A stretch of DNA of 64,000 nucleotides from Lachnospiraceae bacterium M18-1 (lineage in GTDB: Bacteria; Bacillota; Clostridia; Lachnospirales; Lachnospiraceae), in the NCBI GenBank assembly GCA_000403295.2, contig KE159605.1:1459409-1523408 (forward strand), written 5' to 3'. Below, in pieces: positions 43,174 through 52,231 of the stretch. The notes beneath the pieces are model-generated. The model did not search any database. It saw nothing but the letters and a program-made list of their open reading frames with translations, and had not been told where the DNA came from. How positions within the stretch are numbered: the first letter of the stretch is position 1; every line of letters begins with the position of its first letter. The translations under genes and the position numbers were made by a program.

Positions 43174-44340
43174 TTATACTGCCGGAAACCATCCGAAGTC
43201 CACGCATCTCCCCAGATCCCAGCTGTCCCAGCCGATCCATCCCTTGTCATTGACCGTATCTGTCAAAAGCTTATAGCTCCAGTAAAAATATCCGCTGCCC
43301 TCATTCCACGCGTCCAGCTGCGCCTTCGCCACGGAACGGTAGATCTCCTGCTTCTGCCCTGCGTCCAGCTGCTCCCCGCAGCTTCCTTCCACGCCGTTGA
43401 GCACACTCTGTCCGCCTTTTGTATCGCATCCGCAGGCCAGGGAATTGAACAGGCACCACTCCCCGCAGATCACCGGAAAATACTGCTGCATTTCCCGGAT
43501 ATCCTTTTGGAAATGCTCTTCAATATAATCCTTGTACGCCTCCAGCTCCTGAGCGCACCCTGCCGCCTCCGCCATCATCAGATACTGGTGGGTGTCCAGC
43601 ACCACATTGACATACTTTTCCTCCCGCATAAAATCTTTCCATGCCAGAAGTTCGAAGCCATCGTGGATCACCACATATTTTTCTTCCGGTAAATACTGCC
43701 GGAGCCGGTCATAAGCCCTCATGTAAAACTCCTTCAAAAATTCCAGGGTATTGGGGCCGGAGCCTTCCGCCAGTTCCGGGTCTGCCGCCGGGTAGCGGTT
43801 CGGCACGTCCATCAGCTTCCAGGCGTTTTCCGTGATCGGTTCATTCAGCACTTCGATGCCCCAGAGTCCCTTTCTCGTCCCGTAACGCTGCGCCAGCCTT
43901 TCCAGCACCGACAGGACAAACTCTACTTCCTTTGGCTCCCGGGACCATCTGCATACGCCGCAGATTCCCCCGTTGTCAAATCCATTCTGCCCCAGCGGCG
44001 CCGTGTGCAGATCGATCAGGATCTCCAGCCCGTATTTTTCCGCCCAGTTGAACGCTTTATCCAGCTCCTGGATGCAGCCGATAAACGGCTCCCTGTCCCC
44101 GAAAACAAAATAAGGGACTGGAATGCGCACGGCCTCCATCCCCATAGCTTTGATGGACACAAAATCCCGTTCCGTGATATACTCTGAGCGGTGGATCTGA
44201 ATCCTTGCCTCATACACCTCCCGGGATAATTGGCGCGGAAGATTGTATTCATCCTCCGCTGCCGTCCCCTCAAACAAGGCCGGGCTCATCCACTTTTCCA
44301 GCACCAGCCAGTTTCCCAGATTGACTCCTTTTACATACAT
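43174..44340 (-). CDS. GH5 family glycoside hydrolase (exo-beta-1,3-glucanase/cellulase-like)
   Basis: A 388-residue cytoplasmic GH5 barrel starting MYVKGVNLGNWLVLEKWM, which is the opening of the exo-1,3-beta-glucanase/GH5 group. The acid/base Glu is in IEVLNEPI and the nucleophile Glu in PVICGEWCLF, with DTHQYL between. No signal peptide, so it acts on imported oligosaccharides. The start at 44340 is chosen because the family sequence begins there and AAAGG lies upstream. A much longer in-frame extension to 44745 has unrelated composition and overlaps the HypA gene region. Confidence 0.9.
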   Translation of the reverse strand: MYVKGVNLGNWLVLEKWMSPALFEGTAAEDEYNLPRQLSREVYEARIQIHRSEYITERDFVSIKAMGMEAVRIPVPYFVFGDREPFIGCIQELDKAFNWAEKYGLEILIDLHTAPLGQNGFDNGGICGVCRWSREPKEVEFVLSVLERLAQRYGTRKGLWGIEVLNEPITENAWKLMDVPNRYPAADPELAEGSGPNTLEFLKEFYMRAYDRLRQYLPEEKYVVIHDGFELLAWKDFMREEKYVNVVLDTHQYLMMAEAAGCAQELEAYKDYIEEHFQKDIREMQQYFPVICGEWCLFNSLACGCDTKGGQSVLNGVEGSCGEQLDAGQKQEIYRSVAKAQLDAWNEGSGYFYWSYKLLTDTVNDKGWIGWDSWDLGRCVDFGWFPAV

Positions 44341-44475
44341 GCTGCCTTTCCTCTCTTTCTTTTTTTCAGACTTTGAAAACCTGCAGTTCCTTTTCAAAAG
44401 CCTGTTCATGATATAAAGATATCTTAGCAGTTTTTCTCTCTGTTCACTATACACTTTTGCGCAAAAAAATAGGAT

Positions 44476-44545
44476 GATTCCGACTTGTCGTGCAGCAAGT
44501 GCACAACACCGCGTGGTTAGCAGCCGACTTGTCGTTACTGTTCTT
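44476..44545. repeat. Direct and inverted repeats including a family B arm at the HypA 3' end
   Basis: CCGACTTGTCGT occurs twice (from 44480 and 44524). GTTACTGTTC (44534-44543) is the family B arm. On the minus strand it supplies the last codons GAA CAG TAA of the HypA-like gene. Confidence 0.6.
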
Positions 44546-44891
44546 GGTCCGCCACTTCGATCTCCTTGATCTGATGCTCGTTCCCCTGTATCAGATAGGT
44601 ATTCCCGCTGCCGCAGTAAGGGCAGGTCTTCCCGTGCTCCACCGTGGCGAAGGTCTCCCGGCAGTCCTCGCAGAAGGTAATGGCCGGGATCGTCTCGATC
44701 ACCAGCTCGCAGCCTGCCATCACAGGGCTCTTGGAGCATTTCCACTTCCAGCAGTCCTCCAGGTAGGAGGGGATGATGGTGGACACCTCGCCGATCTGCA
44801 ACACCACCTTCCCCACCCTGTCCGCCTGGTTTTCGGCCGCGATCTCCTCTACGGTTTTTACAATGTGAAAGACGATTCCTAATTCATGCAT
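44535..44891 (-). CDS. hypA: HypA-like nickel/zinc metallochaperone
   Basis: A 118-residue HypA/HybF-family protein. The N-terminus MHELGI carries the nickel-binding His2. The C-terminal zinc site has two CxxC motifs (CEDC and CPYC). HypA normally delivers nickel to [NiFe]-hydrogenase or urease, but no hydrogenase genes are in this window. It is the last gene of the CooC/HgdB-type cluster, suggesting nickel or another metal centre is matured here. The symbol is by family. The last three codons derive from a dispersed repeat arm. Confidence 0.85.
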   Translation of the reverse strand: MHELGIVFHIVKTVEEIAAENQADRVGKVVLQIGEVSTIIPSYLEDCWKWKCSKSPVMAGCELVIETIPAITFCEDCRETFATVEHGKTCPYCGSGNTYLIQGNEHQIKEIEVADQEQ

Positions 44892-44927
44892 TCCTTCTCC
44901 CCGCTTCCTGCACCGCGTCTGTCACTA

Positions 44928-44984
44928 AGAAACTGCGGGAAAATATCCCGCGCAATCTGCACATGTTATTTTCCTGCAGTTTCT
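44928..44984. other. Long intergenic hairpin between the oxidoreductase and hypA-like genes
   Basis: AGAAACTGC then GGAAAATA pair with TATTTTCC then GCAGTTTCT, about 17 bp with one G/T opposition. An alternative inner stem GCGGG/CCCGC is possible. It may be a processing site or attenuator between the co-oriented genes. Confidence 0.55.
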
Positions 44985-45019
44985 GAACCGACAGCCGCGG
45001 CACTGACATAATCTTCCCT

Positions 45020-47953
45020 TTATTTTCTGCCGTTTTTACCGGAAGCTCTGGCCTGTTTGACTTTCTTTACCGTTACCCCGGACGGCCTTCTCACGATCGG
45101 CTTCTTCGCCCCGGCCGACGTTTTCACCGCTGGTCTTTTTCCCTCCGGTTTTTTCGCAAACACAGACTTCAATGCTTTCCCCGCGGCATAAGCCCCGATT
45201 TCTTTAAATTTATCCTCAGACCTGCACATTTTGGAGCATTCCGGATGATCCCGGTGCAGTTTGATCGCATCGAACTCACACTTGGTCGTACAGATTCCGC
45301 AGCCGATACATTTGTTCTCATCCACAACCGAGGCGCCGCAGCTCAGGCACCGTCCCGCTTCCAGATGCACCTGCTCCTCACTCAGCAGCTTCCTTGCGTC
45401 CCGGAAGGAATGCCTGTGGTCGATCTGATGGTCCATGCCAGCCTCCTGGCGGCCGATGGTATCGTATCCGTCCAGTCGGATGTTGTCCTTGTCCAGCTCC
45501 CGGAAATCCCTCCGGTTGCGGCCGATGGTCAGGCTTGTCCCCGGATGGACGTAACGGTGCAGAGATTCCGCCGCGTTCTTACCGGCCTCGATGGCATCGA
45601 TCACAAACTTTGGTCCGCTGTAAACATCTCCGCCTACGAAGATATCCGGCTCCTTCGTCTGATAGGTCAGGGCGTCCGCCACCGGATAATTGCCGTGCCA
45701 GAACTCTACCCTGGAGCCTTCCAGCAGATTTCCCCATTCAATGCTCTGCCCCACGGCAAAGATCACATTTTCACATTCCACTGTCATCAGATCGTCTTTT
45801 GCATACTGGGGATCAAACTTTCCGTCCTTGTCAAATACAGACGTACATTTCTGAAATACAACGGCCCATACCTTTCCTTTGTCATCCTTGAGGATTTCCT
45901 TCGGGCCCCAGCCGTTATGGATCGCGATCTCCTCATCCAGCGTCTCCCGGATCTCTTCCTCCGAAGCAGGCATGGTCTCTCTGGATTCCAGACAGAACAT
46001 AGCTACATTCTTCCCGCCCAGACGGGAAGCCGTCCTTGCACAGTCCACCGCCACATTTCCGCCGCCCACTACAACGACGCGCCCGTTCAGCTTCTGCCCG
46101 TGGTTCTCCGATGCATGGTGCAGAAAACGGACCGCAATGTCAATTCCTTTGGCGTCATTGCCGGGAATGGCAGGAATCTTGCCGTCCTGGCATCCGATGG
46201 CAAGGTAAAATGCCTGATATCCCTGTTCCCGGAGTTCCCCGATGGTGACGTCACGGCCGACCTCCACGCCGCACCGGATCTCCACGCCAAGCTCCCGGAG
46301 CACCTGGATCTCCGCCTCGATCACATCCTTCTCCAGCTTGTAGGACGGGATCCCATAAGTCATCATCCCGCCCGGGCGGGCATGCTTCTCAAATACCACC
46401 GGCTGATAGCCCTTCACCGCCAGATAGTACGCGCAGGACAGGCCTGCCGGTCCGGCTCCGATCACCGCGATCTTCTGCTCCCACTGGGTCAGGCGGTTGG
46501 ACGCGATGACAACCGGCGGAACGTATCGGGTCTCCTCGTGAAGATCCTGCTCTGCAATAAACTTTTTGATGTCGTCGATCGCCACTGCCTGATCCACGGT
46601 CCCCCGGGTACAGGCGATCTCACAGCGCCGGTTGCAGACCCGGCCGCAGACTGCCGGAAATGGATTGTCCTTCTTGATCAGCGCCAGCGCCTCCCGGTAC
46701 TTTCCTTCCTTCGCCTTGCGGATATAGCCCTGGACCGCGATGTGGGCCGGACAGGCCGCCTTGCAGGGTGATGTGCCAGTCTCGTAGCAATTGATCCGGT
46801 TGTTGTCCCGGTAGTCTTCGTCGTATTTGTCCCGGCCCCAGACCAGCCGGTCGGGAAGCTCATGCTTCGGGTACTGTACCTCCCGCCCGTCCTTCGTACA
46901 AAGCTTCTGTCCCAGCTTCACAGCACCTGCCGGACAGTATTCCACGCACTTTCCGCAGGCAACACATTTATCCCGTTCCACCCTGGCGGTAAACGCGCTG
47001 CGGCTCATGTTGGGTGTATTGAACAGCTGGGACGTCCGAAGCGCGTTGCAGACGTTCACATTGCAGTTACAGATTCCGAAGATTTTATTCTCCCCGTCGA
47101 TATTCGTGATCTGATGGACAAATCCGTTGTCCTCCGCTTTCCGGAAAATCTCCATGGCCTCCTCGTAGGTGATGTCATGGCCCTTGCCTGTCTCCCGGCA
47201 GTAGTCCGCAAAATCCCCCACGCCGATGCACCAGTTCATCTCATCGTCCCCGCAGCCTTCCCCCAGCACTTCCCGGCTGACGCGGCAGGAACACTGGCCC
47301 ACGCCGATATGCCCCTCGTACTTTTTCAGCCAGTAGGAAATGTGTTCCAGGTCGATAGTCCCGTTTTCCATGGAGATTGCTTTTTCCACTGGGATCACAT
47401 GCATCCCGATCCCGGCCCCTCCCGGCGGGACCATGTGGGTAATGCCGTCCAGCGGAATGAAAGTCATTCGCTCGAAAAAGCTGGCCAGCGCCGGATGCTC
47501 TTTCAGACGCTTGTTCCCCTCCGGCGTCTCTTCCATGTTAAAAAGCTCCGCAGAGCCTGGCACAAACATGGGCAGGCAGTACCTGCGGTCCGTAGGTCCC
47601 GGTATAGCCCCGTTGTGGTCATAATTGTTGCCGTAATCATATTCCAGGAGCCCGATGTAGCTCATCTCATCCAGTACCTTCTGGAAATGGGCCTTCTGAT
47701 GCTCCTCGATCTTGTTCATTTTCCAGAGTTCTTCGATCTTGTAGTGACGGCGCACCTTCATCTTCAGCGCAATATCCGCCATCTCCTCGGTCACGATCTC
47801 AGCCAGCCCCCAATACTCCGGGTCGTTCACTGTGACCCCCTTCAGCTTATGCGCTGCAACATCTGTAATTTTTTTCCCAAGCTTTAAGATCTTTTCACTT
47901 GGCCTCTTATCCCCCATGTGCGGCGGGATGACCGCTCTGCTCATTTCCGGCAT
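45020..47953 (-). CDS. Large Fe-S/FAD/NAD(P)H oxidoreductase (GltD-like with ferredoxin domains)
   Basis: A 977-residue multi-domain redox protein. The N-terminal region (1-310) carries a cysteine-rich patch (CSCRVSREVLGEGCG). A 4Fe-4S motif CVACGKCVEYCP follows about residue 333. A GltD-like module comes next: CKAACPAHIAVQGY and CGRVCNRRCE for 4Fe-4S clusters, an FAD Rossmann fold (VIGAGPAGLSCAYYLA) and an NAD(P)H fold (VVVVGGGNVAVDCARTASRLG). A C-terminal ferredoxin (CIGCGICTTKCEFDAI) and a lysine-rich tail close it. It probably moves electrons from NAD(P)H to a low-potential carrier for the activase/HgdB system downstream of it in function. It is encoded in the same operon. Confidence 0.88.
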   Translation of the reverse strand: MPEMSRAVIPPHMGDKRPSEKILKLGKKITDVAAHKLKGVTVNDPEYWGLAEIVTEEMADIALKMKVRRHYKIEELWKMNKIEEHQKAHFQKVLDEMSYIGLLEYDYGNNYDHNGAIPGPTDRRYCLPMFVPGSAELFNMEETPEGNKRLKEHPALASFFERMTFIPLDGITHMVPPGGAGIGMHVIPVEKAISMENGTIDLEHISYWLKKYEGHIGVGQCSCRVSREVLGEGCGDDEMNWCIGVGDFADYCRETGKGHDITYEEAMEIFRKAEDNGFVHQITNIDGENKIFGICNCNVNVCNALRTSQLFNTPNMSRSAFTARVERDKCVACGKCVEYCPAGAVKLGQKLCTKDGREVQYPKHELPDRLVWGRDKYDEDYRDNNRINCYETGTSPCKAACPAHIAVQGYIRKAKEGKYREALALIKKDNPFPAVCGRVCNRRCEIACTRGTVDQAVAIDDIKKFIAEQDLHEETRYVPPVVIASNRLTQWEQKIAVIGAGPAGLSCAYYLAVKGYQPVVFEKHARPGGMMTYGIPSYKLEKDVIEAEIQVLRELGVEIRCGVEVGRDVTIGELREQGYQAFYLAIGCQDGKIPAIPGNDAKGIDIAVRFLHHASENHGQKLNGRVVVVGGGNVAVDCARTASRLGGKNVAMFCLESRETMPASEEEIRETLDEEIAIHNGWGPKEILKDDKGKVWAVVFQKCTSVFDKDGKFDPQYAKDDLMTVECENVIFAVGQSIEWGNLLEGSRVEFWHGNYPVADALTYQTKEPDIFVGGDVYSGPKFVIDAIEAGKNAAESLHRYVHPGTSLTIGRNRRDFRELDKDNIRLDGYDTIGRQEAGMDHQIDHRHSFRDARKLLSEEQVHLEAGRCLSCGASVVDENKCIGCGICTTKCEFDAIKLHRDHPECSKMCRSEDKFKEIGAYAAGKALKSVFAKKPEGKRPAVKTSAGAKKPIVRRPSGVTVKKVKQARASGKNGRK

Positions 47954-48006
47954 CGCATTTTCTCCTTTCTACACTTTCACGTCTTTTATATATCCCGGAG
48001 GCTGCG

Positions 48007-48735
48007 TCAATTTCGGATATTTCCGGTTCCGAAGTGCAGCTCCTTCATTCCTTCTACTTCATCACAGATCTGTTTCAGGCTGCAGGCTTTGCAGTCCATC
48101 GTCAGATTTTTAAAAATATGGTCGATCGCTTTTGTGATCTGCTCGGATCTTTTTACAAGCCCTTCCAGTTCCCGGTACGGAAAATCCGGCAGGGTCATGA
48201 AGATCAGCCTGACTGCTTCTGTTCCCGGATTCCTGTGAAAGGCTTCCAGAAACATCTCCCCGGCTGCTTGAAAATTCAGCCCCCTGACAAGCGCGGCTCT
48301 GCTGACCCGTACCATTTCCCGCTCGCTGGCGGCCGAGATCCGCATCATAAAGCCCTCCGGAAATACATGGTATCTGGTATATTCCATCCTTCGGATCTCT
48401 TCATACAGGGCATTTCCCTCGCCCGGGCAGTCCTCCCTGACCCGGACAAAAGCCAGCCGGGCATATGCCGTATCTCTTTGAATCCTTCCCAGGTCCTTCC
48501 CATACAGCAGGATCTCATCCTCCGGCACCAGGCTGCTTTCCGTGGTGAGCAGCGTACCCCCGACAGCTGGCAGGCCGCTTCCTCCCAGCTCATATGCCAT
48601 ATCTCCGCGCAGGACCAGGCTGCCGCCGCCTGCGTCCTTCCAGCTGCATTTGGGGGCGGCTGCGATCTTCCTGCAAGGGTATGGGCTTAACAGCGCGGAT
48701 ATTTCCTTTATCACATCATCATACAGTTTCATCAT
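48007..48735 (-). CDS. Unrecognised protein with C-terminal cysteine motif (possibly CODH/ACS-subunit-like)
   Basis: A protein of about 242 residues with a C-terminal cysteine motif CKACSLKQICDEVEGMKELHFG, likely to bind a metal or Fe-S cluster. That tail reminds me of short proteins annotated as carbon monoxide dehydrogenase/acetyl-CoA synthase beta-subunit-like in related Clostridial clusters. I am not certain, and no full ACS domain fits 242 residues. The start is uncertain: ATG 48735 is used, GTG 48750 is possible. Located between the activase and the large oxidoreductase in the same operon, so a redox or metal-handling role is inferred. Confidence 0.65.
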   Translation of the reverse strand: MMKLYDDVIKEISALLSPYPCRKIAAAPKCSWKDAGGGSLVLRGDMAYELGGSGLPAVGGTLLTTESSLVPEDEILLYGKDLGRIQRDTAYARLAFVRVREDCPGEGNALYEEIRRMEYTRYHVFPEGFMMRISAASEREMVRVSRAALVRGLNFQAAGEMFLEAFHRNPGTEAVRLIFMTLPDFPYRELEGLVKRSEQITKAIDHIFKNLTMDCKACSLKQICDEVEGMKELHFGTGNIRN

Positions 48736-48770
48736 GGCAGTCAATCTCACTCAGATACTTTCTTTCAATG

Positions 48771-48950
48771 TTACAGCCTGCGCTCCCTCTTCACACGGTC
48801 ATGCCATTTTTCCAGCCAGGGTTCCAGCGCGGCAGCCAGCTTCATATCCAGGTTGAAAAAATAGACCGTAAAGGAGACCGCAAAGAAAACCGCCGCCGAT
48901 ATCCCGGCTAGCTTCAACACTTTCCAGACTGCTCTTCTTATCTTCCTCAT
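48771..48950 (-). CDS. Small single-span membrane protein
   Basis: A 59-residue protein starting MRKIRRAVWKVLKL behind AAGGAGG. One membrane segment (about residues 12-33, GISAAVFFAVSFTVYFF) is flanked by basic residues on both ends (DRVKRERRL at the C-terminus). It begins 13 bp after the activase gene. Function unknown. It could tether the cytoplasmic redox proteins to the membrane. Confidence 0.65.
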   Translation of the reverse strand: MRKIRRAVWKVLKLAGISAAVFFAVSFTVYFFNLDMKLAAALEPWLEKWHDRVKRERRL

Positions 48951-48963
48951 TGCCGCATCCTCC

Positions 48964-49755
48964 TTAATGCCTTCCCTTCTGCCTCGCAAATTCCGCCGCC
49001 CCAAGGGCCCCGATCAGCTGGGGATCCACCGGAAGCTCAATGACTTTCAGCTTCAGCACCTTTTCAATCGCCGCTTTCAGGCCGGCGTTCTTGGCGCATC
49101 CTCCGGTCAGGGTGATGTGGTCTGCCGCCCCGGCCTTCTTGGCCATGACAAAGCAGCGTTTTGCCACCGACAGCTCGATCCCCGCGGCGATCTCATCCAT
49201 AGGCTTGCCTTCCCCCACCAGGGAAATGACCTCGCTCTCGGCAAATACCGTGCACTGGGACGTGATCGGGATCACATTTTTCGCCTTCAGCGCGAGCGTG
49301 GAAAATTCCGTCAGGTCCATTTCAAATGCTTTTGCCATGGCTTCGAAAAACCGTCCTGTCCCTGCGGCGCATTTATCATTCATGGCAAAATTCAGCACCG
49401 TCCCGTCGGTGTCTACCGCGATCCCCTTTACGTCCTGGCCGCCGATGTCGATGATGGACCTGACCTTCGGATCCGCTGTATGCACGCCCATGGCGTGGCA
49501 GCTGATCTCCGAAATGTTTTCGTCCGCAAAAGGCACCTTATTCCTGCCATACCCGGTTCCCACCAGGTAGGCCAGATCCCGGGCGCTTTTGAGCTCCGGC
49601 ACCTGAGCCACGGTCTGCTCCAGGGCATCCTGGGCGCTCAGCACGGAATTGATGCGGCTTCTCAGCGTGATGTCCGCCGCGATCCTTCCGTGCTCATCTA
49701 TGATCACACATTTTGTATAGGTACTTCCTGAATCGCATCCTCCATAATATCTCAT
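48964..49755 (-). CDS. ATP-dependent activase of HgdB-type enzymes (BcrA/BadF/HgdC family)
   Basis: A 263-residue ASKHA-fold ATPase. It has the phosphate-binding loop GCDSGSTYTKCV, a second nucleotide motif IIDIGGQDVKGI and the adenosine motif TGGCAKNAGL. The two conserved cysteines that hold the dimer-bridging [4Fe-4S] cluster are in NDKCAAGTGRF and SQCTVFAESEV. This family uses ATP hydrolysis to inject a low-potential electron into 2-hydroxyacyl-CoA dehydratases, benzoyl-CoA reductases or double-cubane cluster proteins. It follows the 517-residue HgdB-like gene on the same strand. Confidence 0.93.
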   Translation of the reverse strand: MRYYGGCDSGSTYTKCVIIDEHGRIAADITLRSRINSVLSAQDALEQTVAQVPELKSARDLAYLVGTGYGRNKVPFADENISEISCHAMGVHTADPKVRSIIDIGGQDVKGIAVDTDGTVLNFAMNDKCAAGTGRFFEAMAKAFEMDLTEFSTLALKAKNVIPITSQCTVFAESEVISLVGEGKPMDEIAAGIELSVAKRCFVMAKKAGAADHITLTGGCAKNAGLKAAIEKVLKLKVIELPVDPQLIGALGAAEFARQKGRH

Positions 49756-49859
49756 CCTGATTCCCTTCCTTCTTTACCGGGCATTCCCATAAACTCCCCT
49801 GCACTGTCTCTGCGCCTGAGTTTCCGGGAATGCTCTTACTTTACCTGTCCGCGTCTGCA

Positions 49860-51413
49860 TCACCACGAAGCCCCGTCGTCGATTTCCTCCAGGCTTGGAT
49901 CCAGCGGCTCTTCCCTGAGCACGCTCCGCATATAGCGGTTCACATCCTGTCTCAGCGCCGCCCTTGGGACTACCCGGGGATCCATCAGGTCATGGACCGC
50001 CCATATCAGGCGGATCCCGTGCTCCCTGGCCTGTTCCTCAAACAGGCCGTGCATCCCGTCCAGAGCCTTGCAGCTCATATGCTCCCACAAAATGACCATA
50101 TCCGCACGGAACTGCTCGCAGAATCTCCACAGGTCATCCAGAAGCACCTTATATCCTCCGTGGGTACGATTTCTCATGATCATGTTTTCATACAGATGCG
50201 CCATGTCATAGATGGCCTGTTCCGGATCGTCCTCTGAGATCATCCGGGTAGACACCAGGCTCAGCATATCCACCAGGGGAAGGATTCCCCAGCAGTTCTG
50301 CAGCCACGGCAGGAAATCCGTATAATACTGGGACTGTACGCCCCAGACAATGGCACGGTGCCGATATTCCGGTACGATCATTTCCTTCTTTTTATAAGAT
50401 TTTGCAGCCAGCCTGGTAATCTTCTGATCCGCCTTCAAAAATGCCGGGACCTTGCCTCCGATGGCCATATAAACGGTCTCCGTATAGAGAGCCAGGTTGG
50501 CTCCGATCACCTGGGGGTAGTCGGTGGCGCTCATATCCAGCCACTCCATACGTTCCCGTGTCTCCGCATTGAACCGCTTGGCGCACTCAAAATAGGCATC
50601 CCAGTCCCAGGTTTCCCCGGTACAGTCTTCGATGAACTGAATGGCGTTGCGGATCTCCTGGGCCGCGTATTCCTGTACGCCGTCCTCCGTATGGCGCATG
50701 GGGGCGGCAAGCTGGAAGCAGGGGATCCCATGCTCCCCTTCCAGCCGCCTGGCGATGACTCCATTTCCCATCAGGCTCCCGTCACAGGTGGTATTGCACT
50801 GGATCGCACAGGCGCCGAATACAGGGTAATCATCCTCGATGGAGACCCCCACCTCCGCCTCCGGCATGGGACATACATCCCCGGACAGGCCGTATTCCTG
50901 AGCAATGTCGATATACGGGCAGACCGCGTCCTGCTGCAGCAATACGCTGACATACACCGCCGGGATCTCCCGCCCCACGCCGATCAGGTTTGGAAACCCG
51001 CAGAGCAGATGGGACATTTCATTTTCATCCAGTATGACAAGCTTTTTCGAAAATTCCTGGTCATTCCCCGTATTTTGATCCGCCCGGAACATATTTGCCA
51101 TCAGCTTGGCTATGTCCTCCACTACCAGGTCATATTCCGTATGCGCGATCCGCAGATGGCTGCCCCGCAGCCCTGCCGTATGCCGGTCCACCATCATCGG
51201 GACTGCCAGGTAGTTCAGCATCCACCGGTAGCGGAAAAATGCCTTTATATTATTTTTATTGAGCATGAATTTTCCCAGGACCCCCATCGTATGGAGCCAC
51301 CGGCTGTAATCGTACAGAGTATCCCGCACGCCTCTCCATTCCCTGCGTTTCCACACTTTTTTTCCGGGCCGGTACAAATCCCCAAGGCGCCCGCTTCCGA
51401 TCTTTTTTCCCAT
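49860..51413 (-). CDS. HgdB-family Fe-S protein (2-hydroxyacyl-CoA dehydratase/benzoyl-CoA reductase-like subunit, long form)
   Basis: A 517-residue member of the 2-hydroxyacyl-CoA dehydratase D/HgdB family, longer than the usual 380-430 residues. Cysteine-rich segments such as ACAIQCNTTCDG and the C-terminal WEHMSCKALDGMHG would ligate an Fe-S cluster. RLIWAVHDLMDPRVVP near the end is the family C-terminal core. The start codon at 51413 overlaps the stop of the preceding HgdB-like reading frame (ATGA), so the two subunits are coupled. Without a CoA-transferase or dehydrogenase nearby, the substrate may not be a hydroxyacyl-CoA. A double-cubane-type reductase is an alternative. Confidence 0.88.
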   Translation of the reverse strand: MGKKIGSGRLGDLYRPGKKVWKRREWRGVRDTLYDYSRWLHTMGVLGKFMLNKNNIKAFFRYRWMLNYLAVPMMVDRHTAGLRGSHLRIAHTEYDLVVEDIAKLMANMFRADQNTGNDQEFSKKLVILDENEMSHLLCGFPNLIGVGREIPAVYVSVLLQQDAVCPYIDIAQEYGLSGDVCPMPEAEVGVSIEDDYPVFGACAIQCNTTCDGSLMGNGVIARRLEGEHGIPCFQLAAPMRHTEDGVQEYAAQEIRNAIQFIEDCTGETWDWDAYFECAKRFNAETRERMEWLDMSATDYPQVIGANLALYTETVYMAIGGKVPAFLKADQKITRLAAKSYKKKEMIVPEYRHRAIVWGVQSQYYTDFLPWLQNCWGILPLVDMLSLVSTRMISEDDPEQAIYDMAHLYENMIMRNRTHGGYKVLLDDLWRFCEQFRADMVILWEHMSCKALDGMHGLFEEQAREHGIRLIWAVHDLMDPRVVPRAALRQDVNRYMRSVLREEPLDPSLEEIDDGASW

Positions 51414-52231
51414 TAAACTGCACCTCCCTGCTTCTTCTGCAGCTTCTTGATCTCAATGCTTTCCACAAATGCCTGTACACGGGTCCGGATCTGCCCGGAG
51501 GATCCGACCGCGTAGGGGCGGTCTATAGAGAGCACCGGATATCCGTATTCCTCCCGCAGGACATGGGAGCCTACCATCCGCTCATAGGCCCAGTAATCAC
51601 AGAATTTCATCTGTTCGTAGATGATGCCGTCCGCATGGTACTCCTTTGCCAGCCTGTCCACATAGGTCCGGCGCCCTTCGATCTTCTCACGGTTCATATA
51701 ACGGGCACATTCGCTGGCGTACATGTAATGGCGGCAGACCTGAGTCAGCACATCCTCTCTGTCGTTCAGCGGGATCACCTCGCGCCCCGGCAGCGCCCCG
51801 AAGCAGAAACGGTCCGCCACGACCAGAGCCCCTGCTTCCTCCACCAGCCGGATCATATCCACATCATCGATCTCCGACCCCACCATGACTACCCTTGCCC
51901 GGTATGGAAATTTTTCATCCGGCCTGCGCTGCTGTACTTCCTCCAGAGTCTCCCGCAGCTTTTCCACCAGCAGATCCTTGGGGCAGACATAAGATGCCAT
52001 GGTGATCATATGATACTCGTAACCCGTAATCCGGGGATGCTCCTCCTTCCGAAATTCTCCGATCCGGGTGATCAGGTCGCAGACCTGATTGTGATCCTCC
52101 ACTGCTTTCCGCAGTGCATCTTCTGAAATGCCGATGCCGTAGACCTGATGCAGCGGCTCCAGGATCTTGCGCCTGCATTCGGACACATAGACGGACAGGC
52201 CGTTATCGTCTGCTTTCATGGGAATCTCCAT
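51413..52231 (-). CDS. HgdB-family subunit, C-terminal part (frameshifted from 52203-52613)
   Basis: A 272-residue frame matching the C-terminal two-thirds of an HgdB/2-hydroxyacyl-CoA dehydratase subunit (VYGIGISEDALRKAVEDHNQ, ARVVMVGSEIDDVDMIRLVEE, KFCDYWAYERMVG). It lacks the N-terminal part of the family, which lies just upstream in another frame. No convincing ribosome site precedes its first ATG. Removing one T from the T10 run at 52247-52238 would join both frames as EKFFFQNMEIPMKADDNGL and give a protein of about 400 residues, the normal length. So this is probably one gene with a sequence error, a phase-variable tract or slippage. Confidence 0.85.
   Translation of the reverse strand: MEIPMKADDNGLSVYVSECRRKILEPLHQVYGIGISEDALRKAVEDHNQVCDLITRIGEFRKEEHPRITGYEYHMITMASYVCPKDLLVEKLRETLEEVQQRRPDEKFPYRARVVMVGSEIDDVDMIRLVEEAGALVVADRFCFGALPGREVIPLNDREDVLTQVCRHYMYASECARYMNREKIEGRRTYVDRLAKEYHADGIIYEQMKFCDYWAYERMVGSHVLREEYGYPVLSIDRPYAVGSSGQIRTRVQAFVESIEIKKLQKKQGGAV

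Noticed and set aside
43174..44745. Extended version of the GH5 gene starting at 44745
   Set aside because: The extra 135 codons overlap the HypA-like gene in antisense and do not resemble a GH5 N-terminus; the family start is at 44340.
45245..46771. Long plus-strand reading frame opposite the large oxidoreductase
   Set aside because: Antisense to well-defined FAD, NAD(P)H and Fe-S motifs; no recognisable protein features.
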